Positions 5,908 through 6,894 of a stretch of DNA of 6,894 nt are shown piece by piece. This DNA comes from Bacillota bacterium (GTDB lineage Bacteria; Bacillota_C; Negativicutes; Sporomusales; Sporomusaceae): contig JAEZQV010000306.1 in the NCBI GenBank assembly GCA_023441125.1, positions 1 to 6,894 of the forward strand. Direction: 5' to 3'. The notes below the pieces were generated by a model that had not been told where the DNA came from, ran no database searches, and worked only from the letters and a program-made list of their open reading frames with translations. Each line of letters begins with the position of its first letter. The first letter of the stretch is position 1. Position numbers and translations under genes: made by a program.

Positions 5908-5923
5908 GGAGGTGATCAGCATT
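5908..5923 (+). promoter_or_regulatory. Very strong ribosome binding site pointing to an ATT start
   Basis: GGAGGTGATC (5908-5917) matches the 16S rRNA anti-Shine-Dalgarno end over ten bases. In the reading frame of the GGDEF gene, the codon at proper spacing (8 nt after GGAGG) is ATT at 5921. The first ATG, at 5939, is 26 nt away and has no ribosome site of its own. Confidence 0.6.
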
Positions 5924-6894
5924 CAGAAAACAAACGATATGTTAAAAGCATTTTCTGCCCGGATGTTCGCCCTGGCCCTCATCACCGGCTTTTTAATTTC
6001 TTTATGTACACCGCTAACCTATCTCTGCCTGTCCTGGAAAAATAAGCAGTCGGAAACCGCCTCTTTGGCTCACCAAATCGCCAAAGAGGCCCAGGAAATC
6101 ATTATCGTCAATCAGGATGCCCGGCAGACCGGTCTTACTCAGCTTAACAACCTGGCAGCTTTTTATCAGCAAAAATCAGATATCAGGCATATTAAAGTCA
6201 TTACCCACTGGTCAAGCAGCGATGCTCCCGCGGCCGCCTCCCCTTCTTCCCTGTTTGACATCACCCAGCGTGTAGATATTGTTGTCCGCGGAACCGTCCA
6301 TGGTTATGCGGAAGTAACGGTAACAGCAGTAAGCGTGATCATGTCAACAATGTTACTATTCGGCATTTTCCTGGGCCTGGCGCTGCTGACAAACACCTTG
6401 CTGTACCGCCTGCCGGTCAGTATTGTCGATGCCAATAGCAAAACGCTACGCACCATGTCAGACAAACTAAAAAAGGCCACCGATGAACTGGCCCATGTCA
6501 AAGGTATGCTGGAACAAACGGCCTTATTGGACTGCAAAACGGGTTTGTACAATGCCAGTCAGTCCATTAAGCGTCTGGATGAAGAAATGTCCAAAATTAA
6601 CCGCTATGGCGGTGTATTGACTCTTTTTATGCTGGATATCGATTATTTTAAGCAATATAATGATCGCCACGGACATATTCAGGGGGATGAAGTTCTTGTC
6701 ACATTAGCCATGTTACTGAAGACCCAAATTCGCACTAACGATTTGGCGGGACGGTTTGACGGCGAAAAGTTTATTCTTATTTTGCCCGATCTGGAACAAA
6801 ATCAGGCAGCTACTACCGCTGACAGGCTGCGGGCCTGCGTCGAGCTTCATCCTTTCCCGGCTGAGGAGCACCTACCCGGCGGGCGGCTCACAGT
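5921..6894 (+). CDS. Membrane-anchored degenerate GGDEF-domain protein, N-terminal part (cut by window end)
   Basis: Residue numbers count from the ATG at 5939; the likely ATT start at 5921 adds six residues. Seen: TM1 at about 10-32; an extracytoplasmic segment of about 95 residues with no recognised fold; TM2 at about 129-156; a charged helical linker (165-195); then a GGDEF domain from about 196. The domain keeps MLDIDYFKQYND (231-242) and HGHIQGDE (244-251), which carry metal- and guanine-contacting residues in diguanylate cyclases. The signature GG(D/E)EF, however, is DGEKF at 274-278: the first glycine is aspartate and the second acidic residue is lysine. An RxxD motif (R265, D268) stands five residues before it, the position of the c-di-GMP inhibitory site. 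The family makes c-di-GMP from two GTP; this copy may be inactive or weak and act as a c-di-GMP or GTP sensor. The reading frame is still open at base 6894, so a following domain such as EAL cannot be excluded. Confidence 0.88.
   Translation, partial: MQKTNDMLKAFSARMFALALITGFLISLCTPLTYLCLSWKNKQSETASLAHQIAKEAQEIIIVNQDARQTGLTQLNNLAAFYQQKSDIRHIKVITHWSSSDAPAAASPSSLFDITQRVDIVVRGTVHGYAEVTVTAVSVIMSTMLLFGIFLGLALLTNTLLYRLPVSIVDANSKTLRTMSDKLKKATDELAHVKGMLEQTALLDCKTGLYNASQSIKRLDEEMSKINRYGGVLTLFMLDIDYFKQYNDRHGHIQGDEVLVTLAMLLKTQIRTNDLAGRFDGEKFILILPDLEQNQAATTADRLRACVELHPFPAEEHLPGGRLT

Noticed and set aside
6304..6552. Minus-strand open frame of 82 codons
   Set aside because: It is antisense to TM2 and the linker of the GGDEF protein, with no ribosome site or recognisable product.

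Overview
The window looks like chromosomal DNA from a low-to-medium GC Firmicute. Shine-Dalgarno sites are strong (AAGGAGG, GGAGGTGATC), and several genes start on TTG, GTG or possibly ATT. The tRNA genes encode their CCA ends, and terminators are hairpin plus U-tract. The gene set (Cache-domain sporulation-type histidine kinase, M29 aminopeptidase, Firmicute-type SpeE, a YmaF-family His-rich protein) would suit the Sporomusa/Pelosinus side of the Negativicutes. That placement is inference from family resemblance, not a database match.

Layout. Minus strand, 1-2124: the 5' part of an RCK-type potassium channel (cut by the window start) lies downstream of a membrane sensor histidine kinase with an extracellular Cache domain. 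The two are about 80-90 bp apart and may be co-transcribed. Minus strand, 2199-2527: a complete tRNA operon (promoter, tRNA-Asn, tRNA-Glu, tRNA-Val with 1-nt spacers, terminator). Plus strand, 2641-3837: an M29 metallo-aminopeptidase with its own terminator. Minus strand, 3846-4746: spermidine synthase speE with a candidate promoter, convergent with the aminopeptidase. 4747-4949: an AT-rich divergent intergenic region with three inverted repeats. Plus strand, 4950-5188: an unrecognised 54-residue membrane protein with a promoter-like element and a strong terminator. Minus strand, 5199-5825: a YmaF-family His/Cys-rich protein with promoter and 3' hairpin. Plus strand, 5921 to the end: a two-TM membrane protein with a C-terminal GGDEF domain, cut by the window end. 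Its active-site signature is degenerate (DGEKF), but the upstream RxxD inhibitory-site motif is kept.

Most genes are short independent units with their own signals, so this is not one large operon. Two themes stand out. One is membrane signalling: a Cache kinase beside a K+ channel, and a GGDEF protein that may read c-di-GMP rather than make it. The other is a probable metal-binding His/Cys-repeat protein of unknown role, transcribed divergently from the GGDEF gene. No mobile element, CRISPR array or phage gene is visible, and no stretch over 300 bp lacks a gene.
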